From positions 1 to 64,000 of the forward strand of contig SCQU01000026.1 in NCBI GenBank assembly GCA_004299555.1: a DNA stretch of 64,000 bases. The letters run 5' to 3'. The notes below the pieces were generated by a model that saw nothing but the letters and a program-made list of their open reading frames with translations, had not been told where the DNA came from and did not search any database. The stretch's first letter is position 1. Each line of letters opens with the position of its first letter. The position numbers were made by a program, and so were the translations under genes. This document shows, piece by piece, positions 35,459 to 45,711 of this stretch. This DNA comes from Rhodanobacteraceae bacterium (GTDB lineage: Bacteria > Pseudomonadota > Gammaproteobacteria > Xanthomonadales > Rhodanobacteraceae).

Positions 35459-36343
35459 ATGACCACCCCACGTTCCACCCGCATCGCCTGGATCGGGCTG
35501 GCGATCCTCACCGTCGTCTGGAGCCTCAACTGGTCGGTGATGAAGATCGCGACCCGTTTCAGCGGGCCGTTCACCTTCAGTGCGCAGCGCTACGTGCTCG
35601 GCACCGTGGTGCTGTTCGCGCTGCTGTTGCTCCGGCGCGAGAAACTGCAGCCGTCGCCGTGGCTGCCGACGATCGTGATCGGCCTGGCACAGACCTGCGC
35701 GTTCCAGGCGCTCGCACAGTGGGCGCTGATGTCGGGCGGCGCCGGCAAGACCGCGCTGCTGGCCTACACGATGCCGTTCTGGGTGGTACCGCTGGCGTGG
35801 TGGTGGCTGCACGAAAAGCCCGGCCTCGTGCGCTGGCTCTGCATCGCGATCGCGGCCGCTGGCTTCATCAGCGTGGTGCAACCCTGGAAGCCGCTGGGCG
35901 CGCCGGAAAGCATCGCGCTGGCGCTCGCCGCGGGCCTTGCCTGGGCCATCGCAACGGTCCTGTCCAAGCGCGTGTTCGAGCGGCATCCGGACGTGACCCC
36001 GTTGCAACTGACCGCGTGGCAGATGCTGATTGGTACCGTGGGCCTCGTGGTGCTGGCACTCGGCGCCCACGAGCGCACGGTTGACTGGACGGCAACCTAC
36101 ATCGCCGCGCTCCTTTACAACGGCTTGCTTTCCTCCGGCGTGTGCTGGGTGTTGTGGGCCGTGGTGGTGCAGCGGTTGTCGGCTAACGTCGCGGGGCTGA
36201 CCAGCCTCGCGGTACCGGTGGCCGGCGTCCTCTTCGCGTGGGCCCTCTTGGCCGAACGGCCATCCGCCTTCGAGTGGTTTGGCATCGCCCTGATCGGCAT
36301 TGCCCTCGGCGCCTTGAATTTTTCCCGCCGCGTGCCAGCATAG
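35459..36343 (+). CDS. EamA/DMT-superfamily transporter
   Basis: The 294-residue inner-membrane protein has about ten hydrophobic helices in two EamA-type halves (first helix IAWIGLAILTVVWSLNWSVMK; second half from ALALAAGLAWAIATVLSKRV). It is a drug/metabolite transporter-type exporter of unknown substrate. It starts MTTPRSTR at 35459, since the in-frame sequence upstream is antisense to the DUF3617 gene. No good ribosome-binding site is visible (CACCC just before the ATG). It is 47 bp upstream of the nucleotide-sugar dehydrogenase. Confidence 0.85.
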   Translation: MTTPRSTRIAWIGLAILTVVWSLNWSVMKIATRFSGPFTFSAQRYVLGTVVLFALLLLRREKLQPSPWLPTIVIGLAQTCAFQALAQWALMSGGAGKTALLAYTMPFWVVPLAWWWLHEKPGLVRWLCIAIAAAGFISVVQPWKPLGAPESIALALAAGLAWAIATVLSKRVFERHPDVTPLQLTAWQMLIGTVGLVVLALGAHERTVDWTATYIAALLYNGLLSSGVCWVLWAVVVQRLSANVAGLTSLAVPVAGVLFAWALLAERPSAFEWFGIALIGIALGALNFSRRVPA

Positions 36344-36390
36344 GCCGCTTTGGGCCCTGCGCGACGCGCGCCCCGGCAAGGAACCCCCGC

Positions 36391-37680
<1,290 letters not shown>

Positions 37681-37689
37681 GGTATCGCC

Positions 37690-38697
37690 ATGCGCATTCT
37701 CATCACCGGCGCCGCCGGCTTCATCGGAGCGTCCCTCGGCCTGCGCCTGCTGGCGCGCGGGGATACCGTCCTCGGCGTTGACAACCTCAACGATTACTAC
37801 GACGTCAGCCTGAAGCAGGCGCGCCTGGACCGGCTGACGCCGCACCCGGCATTCAGGTTCGCCAAGCTCGACATCGCCGACCGGCCGGCGCTGGAACACG
37901 CCTGCAAGGTGTTTCGCCCCGAGCGCGTGGTCAACCTCGCCGCGCAGGCGGGCGTGCGCTACTCGATCGAGAATCCGTACGCGTACGTCCAATCCAACCT
38001 CGTCGGTTTCATCAATGTGCTGGAATGCTGCCGCCACGGCCGTGTCGGGCACCTGGTGTATGCGTCCTCGAGCTCGGTCTACGGCGCCAACCGCAAGCTG
38101 CCGTTCTCGGTGAAGGACCCGGTTGACCACCCGGTCAGCCTGTACGCCGCGACCAAGAAGGCCAACGAACTGATGGCCCACACCTACAGTCATCTATACG
38201 GCTTGCCAACCACCGGCCTGCGGTTTTTCACCGTGTACGGGCCATGGGGGCGGCCGGACATGGCGCTGTTCCTGTTCACCAAGAAAATCCTCGCCGGCGA
38301 GCCGATCGATGTCTTCAACCACGGCCACCACAGCCGCGACTTCACCTACATCGACGACATCGTCGAGGGCGTGATCCGCACGCTCGACCGCGTGCCCGCG
38401 CCCGACCCCGCCTACGATCCGCTGCACCCGGATTCGGCCACGTCTTCCGCGCCGTATCGCGTGTACAACATCGGCAACAGCCACCCGGTCGCACTCAGCC
38501 ACTATATCGAGGTGCTGGAAGCCTGCCTCGGGCGCAAGGCGCAGCAAAACCTGCTGCCGCTGCAGCCGGGCGACGTACCCGACACCGCGGCCGACGTCAC
38601 CGAACTCACGCACGATACGGGCTACCGCCCGGACACGACGGTCGAAACGGGCATCCGCCGGTTCGTCGAGTGGTATCGCGCCTACTACGGCGCCTGA
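37690..38697 (+). CDS. UDP-uronate 4-epimerase (SDR family)
   Basis: The 335-residue extended SDR has [11 protein letters not shown] at 8-18, the [15 protein letters not shown] block typical of UDP-glucuronate 4-epimerases, the catalytic Tyr152-Lys156 pair in SLYAATKKA, and [15 protein letters not shown]. It interconverts a UDP-glucuronate-type sugar and its galacto form. Given the TviB-like dehydrogenase just upstream, UDP-GlcNAcA to UDP-GalNAcA (TviC/WbpP) is an alternative substrate. The spacing of 9 bp with TAAGG overlapping the previous stop suggests translational coupling. It is convergent with galE. Confidence 0.87.
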   Translation: MRILITGAAGFIGASLGLRLLARGDTVLGVDNLNDYYDVSLKQARLDRLTPHPAFRFAKLDIADRPALEHACKVFRPERVVNLAAQAGVRYSIENPYAYVQSNLVGFINVLECCRHGRVGHLVYASSSSVYGANRKLPFSVKDPVDHPVSLYAATKKANELMAHTYSHLYGLPTTGLRFFTVYGPWGRPDMALFLFTKKILAGEPIDVFNHGHHSRDFTYIDDIVEGVIRTLDRVPAPDPAYDPLHPDSATSSAPYRVYNIGNSHPVALSHYIEVLEACLGRKAQQNLLPLQPGDVPDTAADVTELTHDTGYRPDTTVETGIRRFVEWYRAYYGA

Positions 38698-38782
38698 GCG
38701 GGCCGCATCCCCCTCGCCGCGCTTCGCGCGCGTTCGCATTCGCTCCGCCCTTCGCACCGAAGCGCAAAGACCGGCCCGCCCA

Positions 38783-38826
38783 CCCCCTTCGTTTACGAAG
38801 GGGGTTGCCGCGCAGCGGCGGGGGGA
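38783..38826. repeat. CCCCCTTCG/CGAAGGGGG palindrome with GGGGGGATG tail
   Basis: A perfect 9-bp stem (38783-38791 and 38796-38804) with a 4-nt loop is followed by a second small stem CCGC-GCAG-CGGCGG and then GGGGGGATG. The layout matches 42174-42220. It may serve as a shared terminator for the convergent epimerase and galE genes. Confidence 0.6.
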
Positions 38827-38831
38827 TGGGC

Positions 38832-39815
38832 TCAACCGGAAAGTTTTTTCTCCCACGCGAGCGCCGTGCGCGCGATGAAATCGAGATCATCGTGGCGCGG
38901 CCGCCAGCCGAGCGTCGTGCGGATTTGCGCGGACTCGGCCACCAGCGACGCCGGATCGCCGGCGCGGCGCGGGCACTCGACGCATCGCACCGGCGCGCCG
39001 TGCGCGCGGCCGACCGCCGCCAGCACCTCGCGCACCGAGTAACCGTGGCCGTAACCGCAGTTGAGCGTGGTGGACGCGCCACCCGCCCGCAGATAGCGCA
39101 AGGCGTCCAGGTGCGCGCGCGCAAGGTCATCCACGTGGATGTAGTCGCGCACGCCGGTGCCATCCGGCGTCGGATAGTCGGTGCCGAAGATGGACAGCGC
39201 ACCGCGCTTGCCGAGCGCCGCTTCGCAGGCCACCTTGAACAGCAGCGTCGCGTGCGCGGTCGACTGGCCAATGCGCCCCGCGGGGTCGCAGCCGGCGACG
39301 TTGAAGTAGCGCAACGCGACGTAGCGCGGGCCGCCCGCCGCGGCCAGATCGCGCAGCATCCACTCACTCATGAGCTTGGACGACCCATACGGATTGATCG
39401 GCGCGGCCGGCGTGTCTTCGCGCGCAATGCCACCCGGCGGCGTGCCATACACCGCGGCGCTGGAAGAGAACACGATCTGCGCGACTCCGGCATCACGACA
39501 ACATTCCAGCAGGTTGCGCGTGGCGCAGGTGTTGTTGGCGTAATAGCGCAGGGGATCGGCGACCGATTCCGGTACGATCGTGCGCGCCGCAAAGTGCAGC
39601 ACCGTGTCGACCTCGTGCCCACGCAACAGGCGCGCCACCAGTGCCTGGTCGGCCACGTTGCCGACGCTGAGTTCCGCGCCCAGGACCGCGTCGGCGAATC
39701 CGGTCGACAGGTCATCCAGCACCACCACGCGCTCGCCCGCGGCCACGAGCTGCAGCAACACATGGCTGCCGATGTAGCCGGCGCCGCCGGTAACGAGAAT
39801 GCTGCGTCGAGTCAT
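38832..39815 (-). CDS. galE: UDP-glucose 4-epimerase GalE
   Basis: The 327-residue SDR enzyme interconverts UDP-glucose and UDP-galactose. It shows the opening ILVTGGAGYIGSHVLLQL, FAARTIVPESVADPLRYY, the catalytic Tyr-Lys in INPYGSSK, ALRYFNVAGCDPAGRIGQ and the GalE-specific GTDYPTPDGTGVRDYIHVDDLA. Start MTRRSIL at 39815 is chosen because this is the normal GalE start and the sequence upstream in frame is not conserved. It provides UDP-galactose for surface sugars, consistent with the adjacent dehydrogenase and epimerase. Confidence 0.94.
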   Translation of the reverse strand: MTRRSILVTGGAGYIGSHVLLQLVAAGERVVVLDDLSTGFADAVLGAELSVGNVADQALVARLLRGHEVDTVLHFAARTIVPESVADPLRYYANNTCATRNLLECCRDAGVAQIVFSSSAAVYGTPPGGIAREDTPAAPINPYGSSKLMSEWMLRDLAAAGGPRYVALRYFNVAGCDPAGRIGQSTAHATLLFKVACEAALGKRGALSIFGTDYPTPDGTGVRDYIHVDDLARAHLDALRYLRAGGASTTLNCGYGHGYSVREVLAAVGRAHGAPVRCVECPRRAGDPASLVAESAQIRTTLGWRPRHDDLDFIARTALAWEKKLSG

Positions 39816-39925
39816 CGCTTGCTGTCCGTGGGTGTCGGCAACGCACCAGCATAATCGGCAACCGGCACGCGGCGCACCCCGTGGATCGTGGTTATCCTTG
39901 CGCTTCCCGGTTCCACGACCCGTAC

Positions 39926-40459
39926 ATGCCACCCGCCGCCGCCCCGCGCCACCGCATCGACCCCAGGCTGTTTCGCCGCGTGATGGGCCGCTTTGCGACC
40001 GGCGTGACCGTGGTGACCTACATGCGCGAAGGCAAGCCTGCGGGCATGACCGCCAACGCGTTCCTGTCCGTCTCGCTGGAGCCCCCGCTGGTGCTGGTGT
40101 CCATCCGCAAGCGTTCGAGCTTCGTCAAGCACGTCCGCGTCGGCAGCCGCTGTGGCATCAACATTCTTTCCGAGCAACAGCGGAAACTCGGGCCGCATTT
40201 CGCGCACTATCCACCGGCAGACGCGGGCATACCGTTTCTGATGCACGCCGGCACCCCGCTGCTGGCCGGCAGCCTGGCCCAGATCATCGCCCGCGTCACC
40301 GACATCCATCCGGCCGGCGACCACTTGCTGTTCATCGCCGAGATCGAACACCTGACGCACGGCCCGGAGGCGCAGCCACTGATCTTTTTTTCGGGCCGCT
40401 ACAAACGCATCCACGCGCACGACCCGGAGGTTCCCCAGTGGGAACCGCCGGCCGCCTGA
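39926..40459 (+). CDS. Flavin reductase-like (DIM6/NTAB) domain protein
   Basis: The 177-residue protein has the flavin-reductase fold signature: FRRVMGRFATGVTVVTYMREGKPAGMTANAF and SLEPPLVLVSIRKRSS. Such proteins bind FMN and reduce it with NAD(P)H, often to feed a monooxygenase. No partner monooxygenase is adjacent, so the physiological role is open. The start MPPAAAPRH at 39926 is chosen for length; no clear Shine-Dalgarno is seen. It converges with the repeat lipoprotein gene 16 bp away. Confidence 0.87.
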   Translation: MPPAAAPRHRIDPRLFRRVMGRFATGVTVVTYMREGKPAGMTANAFLSVSLEPPLVLVSIRKRSSFVKHVRVGSRCGINILSEQQRKLGPHFAHYPPADAGIPFLMHAGTPLLAGSLAQIIARVTDIHPAGDHLLFIAEIEHLTHGPEAQPLIFFSGRYKRIHAHDPEVPQWEPPAA

Positions 40460-40475
40460 CCATCCGCGCCGCCGC

Positions 40476-41204
40476 TTACGAGGCCGGTGGTGGCGTCGCG
40501 CCGCTGAACTTCACCGGGGTCGCCCCCGTGATGGGTCCGGCCACATGCGCGGCGTCACTGATGTAAAGCTTCACCTTGCGCTCAAACACCAACGGTCCGT
40601 TCACGGTCGCGCCCGCGCCGATAACGATGCGCGGCTCGTTGTCGCTGCCAAAACGGATGCCGAAGGACTGGTCACCGGGCTTTTTCACCCTGATGCCGCC
40701 ATCGATCACCGCGTTGCCGCTGATGTCGATGTCGCCGTTGACGGTGGCGATGCCGCGGCCAACGTGCGCACCCGCGATCGTGATGGGGCTGTTGACGTTG
40801 GTGAGTGCGCCATCCACCGCCGCGCCAGCCGCAAGGTCAAAGGCCCCATTGACCGCCGTCACGTCGCCCGTGACCGTGGCGCCAGGGCCAAGCGTCACCC
40901 CGCCGTTGACCGTGCTGATGCTGCCCACCGTCGCGTGCTCACCAAGGGTGATGTGACCATTCACCGTACTGGCGCCACCCGCCTTCGCGCCCGCGGCAAG
41001 CGTGATCGAGCCGTTGACGGTGGAAGCCTTGCCGGCCTTGGCGTTGGCCCCGAGGCGCACCGCGCCATTGACGGTGGTGGCGTTGGACACGCTGGCGCCG
41101 GCGGCGACGTCCACCGAACCGTTGACCCCGCCGACACAGCCGCCGAGCATGAACGGCAATGCCAGCAAGGCGATCGCGACCATCTGGAAACGTGCCGATT
41201 GCAT
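40476..41204 (-). CDS. Lipoprotein with tandem 18-residue TVNG repeats (predicted beta-helix)
   Basis: The 242-residue protein has a lipobox LGGC at about 20-23, so Cys23 is probably lipidated. About seven tandem repeats of 18 residues follow, each starting TVNG and continuing with a hydrophobic-x-LGxxAxxG pattern (for example TVNGSITLAAGAKAGGAS). This spacing suggests a right-handed or bactofilin-like beta-helix in the cell envelope. The final third loses strict repetition. Related polymer-forming or cytoskeletal-like envelope proteins are known, but no function can be given. AGGAG precedes the ATG. Confidence 0.75.
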   Translation of the reverse strand: MQSARFQMVAIALLALPFMLGGCVGGVNGSVDVAAGASVSNATTVNGAVRLGANAKAGKASTVNGSITLAAGAKAGGASTVNGHITLGEHATVGSISTVNGGVTLGPGATVTGDVTAVNGAFDLAAGAAVDGALTNVNSPITIAGAHVGRGIATVNGDIDISGNAVIDGGIRVKKPGDQSFGIRFGSDNEPRIVIGAGATVNGPLVFERKVKLYISDAAHVAGPITGATPVKFSGATPPPAS

Positions 41205-41413
41205 GGGCTACTCCTGCGCAGGGCGCCTGGTTTGAGCCGATCGTGCCTGACCCGCGCGCCGTTGCCAATAGGCCTGTGGGCACCCTGACTTCCGGCCGAC
41301 GGCCAAGGCTACGGCACAACCCGGGGAGCGCTGTGGCCGCGGGCCAGGGCCGGCCGGCTGGCCTTGCGGCAACCCCTTGTTAAGATGGCGCGATCATCCC
41401 GTTGGGCACCGCC

Positions 41414-42163
41414 ATGCACACGCTTGTCATGCTCCGCCACGGCCAGTCGCTGTGGAATCAGGAAGGCCGCTTCACCGGCTGGGCCGACATCGACCTGTCC
41501 GAGCAAGGCCGGCGCGAGGCGCGCGAAGCCGGTGAACTGCTGCGCCGCGAGGGCTACAGCTTCGACGCTGCCCACACTTCGGTGCTGAAACGCGCAATCC
41601 ACACCCTGTGGGGCGCACTGGACGCGATGGACCTTGCGTGGCTGCCGGTGCGCAACGACTGGCGCCTGAACGAACGCCACTACGGCCAGCTCACCGGCCA
41701 GAACAAGGCGGAAGTGGCCGCCCGGCACGGCGACGCGCAGGTCCACATCTGGCGCCGCAGCTACGACGTGCGCCCGCCGGCCCTCGCGCCCGCGGACAAC
41801 TTCTGCGCGGACGATCCCCGTTACGCCGGGCTCGAACCCGGCCAGATTCCGTTGACCGAGTGCCTCAAGGACACCGTCGCGCGGGTCATGCCGTACTGGC
41901 ACGAGGTGCTGGCGCCTGCCATCCAGGGCGGCCAGCGGGTGCTCGTCGCCGCGCACGGCAACTCCATGCGCGCGCTGATCAAGTACCTCGACGGCATCTC
42001 CGACGCCGACATCACCAGCGTCAACGTCCCGAACGGCGTGCCGCTGGTGTACCGCTTCAACGATGACCTTTTGCCGGTCGAACACTTCTACCTCGGCGAT
42101 GCCGCCGCGATCGCCGCCAAGACCGCGGCCGTGGCAAATCAGGGGCGTGCCAACGCGGGTTAG
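41414..42163 (+). CDS. gpmA: 2,3-bisphosphoglycerate-dependent phosphoglycerate mutase GpmA
   Basis: The 249-residue glycolytic enzyme interconverts 3- and 2-phosphoglycerate. The phosphohistidine motif [10 protein letters not shown] (His9), the family block [31 protein letters not shown] and [17 protein letters not shown] are all intact, and the length equals that of E. coli GpmA. The ATG at 41414 is used; an in-frame TTG at 41402 would add four residues. TTAAGAT about 27 nt upstream could be a -10 element without a good -35. It is convergent with ubiB. Confidence 0.95.
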   Translation: MHTLVMLRHGQSLWNQEGRFTGWADIDLSEQGRREAREAGELLRREGYSFDAAHTSVLKRAIHTLWGALDAMDLAWLPVRNDWRLNERHYGQLTGQNKAEVAARHGDAQVHIWRRSYDVRPPALAPADNFCADDPRYAGLEPGQIPLTECLKDTVARVMPYWHEVLAPAIQGGQRVLVAAHGNSMRALIKYLDGISDADITSVNVPNGVPLVYRFNDDLLPVEHFYLGDAAAIAAKTAAVANQGRANAG

Positions 42164-42173
42164 CCGTGTGTTG

Positions 42174-42273
42174 CCCCCTTCCGCAGGAAGGGGGTCGCGC
42201 GCAACGCGCGCGGGGGGATGCTGCCGCGAGGCCAAGAAGCCACCCCCTCGATCCCCCTTCGCCCGCGAAGGGG
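42174..42273. repeat. Two CCCCTTC/GAAGGGG palindromes between gpmA and ubiB
   Basis: The first is a 9-bp stem CCCCCTTCC/GGAAGGGGG with a 3-nt loop (42174-42194), followed by a CGCGCG-CAA-CGCGCG stem and GGGGGGATG. The second is a 9-bp stem CCCCTTCGC/GCGAAGGGG with a 2-nt loop (42254-42273). They lie between convergent genes and resemble 33054 and 38783. Confidence 0.6.
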
Positions 42274-42280
42274 AAGAACG

Positions 42281-43939
42281 TCACAGCTTGGCGTGCTTGT
42301 GCGGCCAGGCGGCGGCGAAGCTCCCGACGCCGACGGCCAGCAGCACGAGCGGCAGCCAGACCTGGTGCCGCGGCCCCAGTGCGTAGACCAGCGCCGCGCC
42401 GATCAGGAGCGCTCCGCCGAACGCGGCCACGAGGATGCGCCGCTGGATTTCGCGCTGCAGGACGCGCAGGTGCTCAAGTTCGCGCTCGCCAAATTGCAGC
42501 GGCCCATTGCCTTCCGCCAGCTTGTCGAGCACCGCGTGGACCTTTTCGGGAATGAGCGGAGCGATGCGCAGCCATTCGGGGAGGCGTTTCCTGATTTCTC
42601 CCAGCGCGTGGCGCGCGCTGTAGCGGTCGGCAATGATGCGCTTGAGCACGGGCTGCGCGACCGACCAGATGTCGATATTGGGGTCGAGCTGGCGGCCCAG
42701 GCCTTCAACGTTGAGCAGGGTCTTCTGCAACAGGATCAGCTGCGGCTGCAACGTCAGCTCGAACCGGCGCGCGGTGCTGAACAGCTTGACGATCACCTCG
42801 GCGAGCGAAATTTCCGCCAGCGGACGCGTGAAATACGGTTCGCACACGGTGCGTACCGCGGCCTCGAGTTCGTCCACCCGGATGTGCCGCGGCATCCAGC
42901 CGGCCGCCAGGTGCAACTCGGCGATGCGCCGGTAGTTGCGCTCGAACATCGCGATGAAGTTTTCCGCCAGCCAATACTGGTCCTCGTCCGGCAGCGAACC
43001 CATGATGCCGAAATCCAGCGCGATGAAGCGCGGATCGCGGGTGCGCGTCGGATCGACCCAGATGTTGCCGGGGTGCGCGTCGGCGTGGAAAAAGTTGTCG
43101 CGGAATACCTGTTCGTAAAACAGCCTGACGCCCTTTTCGGCCAGCGCTCGGCGGTCGATGCCGGCGGCATCGATGGCCGCAATGTCATCGGCCGGAATGC
43201 CGTGTACACGCTCCATCGTCAGCACTTTTTCGCAGGTGTGCGTCCAGAAAATCCTGGGTACGTACAAGTCGTTGGAATGCTCGAAGTTGCGCCGCAGCAG
43301 GCTGGCGTTGGCGCCTTCGGTCTGCAGGTTCAGCTCGTTGTTGAGGGTCTTGGCGACCTCGTTGAAAAGGTCGCGCGGACGCAGCTTGTCGGCCTGCGGA
43401 TGCCAGCGCTCGACCAGTGCCGCCAGCGCCTCCAGCAACTCGAGGTTGTAGCGGATGTTCCTGCTGACGTTCGGCCGCAGCACCTTGACCACCACCTCGC
43501 GCCCGTCGGGCATTCGCGCCGCATGCACCTGCGCGATCGACGCCGACGCCAGCGGGGTTTCATCGAAGCTCGCGTACAGCTCGGCAACCGGCTTGCCGAG
43601 CGACGCCTCGACGATCGCGCGGGCTTCCGCGCCCGGAAACGGCGGCACCTGATCCTGCAACGTCGCCAGCTCGTCGGCCACGTCGGCCGGAATCAGGTCG
43701 CGCCGGGTCGACAGGACTTGTCCCGCCTTGACCCAGATCGGCCCCAGCTCGGTCAGCGCGAGGCGCAGGCGCGCGCCGCGCGGCAACGCGGCAATCTTCT
43801 TGCGCGGCCGCGGCAGCAATGCATGCAACCAGCGCAGTGGGCGTATCGCATGCGTCTCGTCGATCACATCATCGATGCGATACCGCACCAGCACCGCAGC
43901 GACGTGGAATACACGCGGCACCAGGCGCAGCGGCGTCAT
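42281..43939 (-). CDS. ubiB: Ubiquinone biosynthesis protein UbiB (atypical kinase/ATPase)
   Basis: The 552-residue UbiB/ADCK-family protein supports ubiquinone assembly at the inner membrane. Diagnostic motifs are present: [20 protein letters not shown] (the KxGQ element), [15 protein letters not shown] (Ala-rich loop), the Lys in [16 protein letters not shown] and ALDFGIMG. Two hydrophobic helices close the protein (about 497-515 and 522-540). The start ATG overlaps the ubiJ stop by 4 nt, so the two are co-translated. It may extract lipid intermediates from the membrane, by analogy with other family members. Confidence 0.95.
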   Translation of the reverse strand: MTPLRLVPRVFHVAAVLVRYRIDDVIDETHAIRPLRWLHALLPRPRKKIAALPRGARLRLALTELGPIWVKAGQVLSTRRDLIPADVADELATLQDQVPPFPGAEARAIVEASLGKPVAELYASFDETPLASASIAQVHAARMPDGREVVVKVLRPNVSRNIRYNLELLEALAALVERWHPQADKLRPRDLFNEVAKTLNNELNLQTEGANASLLRRNFEHSNDLYVPRIFWTHTCEKVLTMERVHGIPADDIAAIDAAGIDRRALAEKGVRLFYEQVFRDNFFHADAHPGNIWVDPTRTRDPRFIALDFGIMGSLPDEDQYWLAENFIAMFERNYRRIAELHLAAGWMPRHIRVDELEAAVRTVCEPYFTRPLAEISLAEVIVKLFSTARRFELTLQPQLILLQKTLLNVEGLGRQLDPNIDIWSVAQPVLKRIIADRYSARHALGEIRKRLPEWLRIAPLIPEKVHAVLDKLAEGNGPLQFGERELEHLRVLQREIQRRILVAAFGGALLIGAALVYALGPRHQVWLPLVLLAVGVGSFAAAWPHKHAKL

Positions 43940-44592
43940 GGCCTGGGATCCCCGAGGCGCGCAAGGCGCGCCGCCAGCCGCTCGGTACGCTCGCGCAAAC
44001 CGTCGACGCCATCCAGAAACATGTTCATTTCGGCCTGCGGCACGGTAAGGCGCGCCTCGTCGCGCAGCCAGTCAACCGTGTCATCACGCAAATGCCGCGC
44101 ACTTTCGCCGGTCCACCGCGCGGCATCGTGCAACGCGCGCGCGATCGCGGTGCCGGCGATGTCGCCAAACACCGCCGCGAAGGCTGCCTCGAAATCCGGC
44201 TTGTAGTCGCGGGCCAGCTGCTGCACCCGATGCGCGAGCTCGGCATCGCCCGCAATCTCGACCTTGCCGGCCGGATGCGCGGCGCCGTCTGCGCGCCCCA
44301 ACACCATCGCCAGCAACGCGCCGGGTGTGGCGTTGACTTCAAAATCGTTGACGCCATCGTCGCGTGCGCCCGGTGGCGGTTCGATCTGCAGCGTGCCGTG
44401 GCGCGCCGCGATCGAAAACGCGATCTCGGGGCCCGCAAGGTGGACGCCAAGGCGCCGGCCTTCGAGCCTGGTCACCGCGGTTTCGGCATCGGGGTCGAGC
44501 GCCAGCAGGCGATTGAGGCCAAGGGTCAGGGCCAGGCCACCCAGCCGGCGCAGCGGATGGGGAATCCAGGCATTCGGTTCGCGATCGGACAT
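43936..44592 (-). CDS. ubiJ: Ubiquinone biosynthesis accessory factor UbiJ (SCP2 domain)
   Basis: The 218-residue protein has an N-terminal SCP2-like lipid-binding domain ([43 protein letters not shown]) and a C-terminal helical coiled region ([21 protein letters not shown]), the UbiJ layout. UbiJ helps the hydroxylases and UbiE act on lipid intermediates in a soluble Ubi complex. It overlaps ubiB (ATGA). In E. coli the order is ubiE-ubiJ-ubiB, whereas here ubiE lies 6 kb away on the other strand. There is no Shine-Dalgarno; TACAAT sits 6 nt before the ATG. Confidence 0.88.
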   Translation of the reverse strand: MSDREPNAWIPHPLRRLGGLALTLGLNRLLALDPDAETAVTRLEGRRLGVHLAGPEIAFSIAARHGTLQIEPPPGARDDGVNDFEVNATPGALLAMVLGRADGAAHPAGKVEIAGDAELAHRVQQLARDYKPDFEAAFAAVFGDIAGTAIARALHDAARWTGESARHLRDDTVDWLRDEARLTVPQAEMNMFLDGVDGLRERTERLAARLARLGDPRP

Positions 44593-44598
44593 GGGGTT

Positions 44599-44604
44599 AT
44601 TGTA
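44599..44604 (-). promoter_or_regulatory. -10-like hexamer placed for a leaderless ubiJ mRNA
   Basis: TACAAT is followed by AACCCC and then the ATG. The 6-nt gap would place the transcript start on the start codon. No -35 match is seen. Confidence 0.45.
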
Positions 44605-44694
44605 GGTGCGCCCACCGGCCCGAGTGCGGCCGTGCGTGCCGCGCCCTGCCGCGCCAGGCTGTTCACCGCGCTCGGGTCGTGGAGCCGCCTACGC

Positions 44695-45159
44695 TCACAC
44701 GGCCCCCGGGAACCCCATCTGCCGCCACGCCTCGTACACCGCGATGGCGACCGAGTTCGAGAGGTTGAGACTGCGGTTGTCAGGCTGCATCGGCAGCCGC
44801 AAGCAGTGGCCGGGCGGCAGCGACCGCAGCACCGCCGCCGGCAGGCCACTGGTCTCGCGGCCAAACAACAGCGCATCGTCATCGGCAAAGCGGGCATCGG
44901 TATAGCGCCGGGCGGCCGAGCCCGTGAACGCAAACACGCGCGGCTGGCGCAACAGCACGAGGCACGCGGGCAGGTCGTCGTGCACCTGCACGCTCACGAA
45001 CTCGTGGTAGTCGAGCCCCGCGCGGCGGAGCTTGGCGTGGTCCAGCGTGAAACCGAGCGGACGAATGAGGTGCAACGACGCCCCGGCGTTTGCGCACAGG
45101 CGGATCACGTTGCCGGTGTTGGGCGGAATCTCGGGTTGATACAGGATGACGTGGAGCAT
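44695..45159 (-). CDS. trmL: tRNA (cytidine/uridine-34-2'-O)-methyltransferase TrmL
   Basis: The 154-residue SPOUT methyltransferase modifies the wobble nucleotide of certain leucine tRNAs. The start [20 protein letters not shown], the motif [11 protein letters not shown] and the C-terminal [20 protein letters not shown] are diagnostic, and the length matches TrmL. The sequence upstream in the same frame is not conserved. There is no Shine-Dalgarno, but GATAAT lies 6 nt before the ATG. Its first 29 codons and the upstream 50 bp recur, decayed, at 48536-48671. Confidence 0.94.
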   Translation of the reverse strand: MLHVILYQPEIPPNTGNVIRLCANAGASLHLIRPLGFTLDHAKLRRAGLDYHEFVSVQVHDDLPACLVLLRQPRVFAFTGSAARRYTDARFADDDALLFGRETSGLPAAVLRSLPPGHCLRLPMQPDNRSLNLSNSVAIAVYEAWRQMGFPGAV

Positions 45160-45210
45160 CCGCGCATTATCGCGGACGGCGCGCGGTACCGGCGCGCGGG
45201 TGGCGCCCCG
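45073..45210. repeat. Direct repeat over trmL 5' end, intact copy
   Basis: This stretch covers the first 87 bp of trmL and 51 bp upstream. It is similar, with scattered substitutions and small indels, to 48536-48671 in the same orientation. The two copies flank the RHS remnant and the BNR/VPS10-type gene. Confidence 0.8.
45166..45171 (-). promoter_or_regulatory. -10-like hexamer placed for a leaderless trmL mRNA
   Basis: GATAAT, then GCGCGG, then ATG on the minus strand. In the decayed trmL copy the hexamer reads GATGAT, losing the conserved base. Confidence 0.45.
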
Positions 45211-45215
45211 GATGG

Positions 45216-45256
45216 AACCGAAAAAGCGAAAAAGGGGACGGAGGTAATTAATTTCT
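45216..45256. repeat. AAAAAGGGGACGGAGGTAATTAATTTCTG motif (REP/transposase-end-like)
   Basis: This A-rich block is out of character with the GC-rich surroundings. The GGGGACGGAGGTAATTAA core resembles sequences I recall beside IS200-like (Y1/RAYT) transposase genes in Xanthomonadales and other bacteria. No transposase gene is present here. The attribution is from memory, not from a search. Confidence 0.4.
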
Positions 45257-45625
45257 GTGGACTTGGCGATGCGCGGCTGGGCGGGGTACAACGGTCTGCG
45301 TGACACGACCGTCCATGACAGCGTCCTGCGCCCCGCTTCGATCACGGGGCCGGGTGTCGAAAGTTTGGCCTTCGCCTACGATGGGGACAACCGGATCACC
45401 CAGGTCACCAACGGGTTGAACGGTACGCAGTCCGAGTTGATGGGCCATGACGCGATGAACCGCCTGCTCAGCGTCACCTCGGGTGCCGAAAACACTCGCC
45501 TGGCCGCTTTGTGGTGCGCATTTGCAGAGGTCGACCAGCCACAGTTGGCCGACAATTGCCTGGGCGTGTCCAACGTACTACCGTCCTGTTCGGCACTCGC
45601 GTGGCTCGGGAAACAAGAGGCCTAA
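45257..45625 (+). pseudogene. RHS/YD-repeat protein fragment
   Basis: An open frame of 122 codons encodes, at about 38-80, [17 protein letters not shown] followed by a second unit HDAMNRLLSVTSG. These are YD (RHS) repeats of the kind found in large polymorphic toxins and cell-surface proteins that are usually over 1000 residues. The start is not supported by a ribosome-binding site, and the C-terminal third shows no homology I recognise. It is therefore a remnant, not a functional gene. The remainder of the 552-bp gap 45160-45711 holds the trmL upstream region, the A-rich motif and a short leader for the next gene. Confidence 0.7.
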
Positions 45626-45711
45626 CGCAACCTGCGCCTGAGCAGGCGCCTGCCAGCCGGTAATGAAATGCAAACCGTGCCGATGTGCCGGTCTTGAGGG
45701 AACCGCAAACC

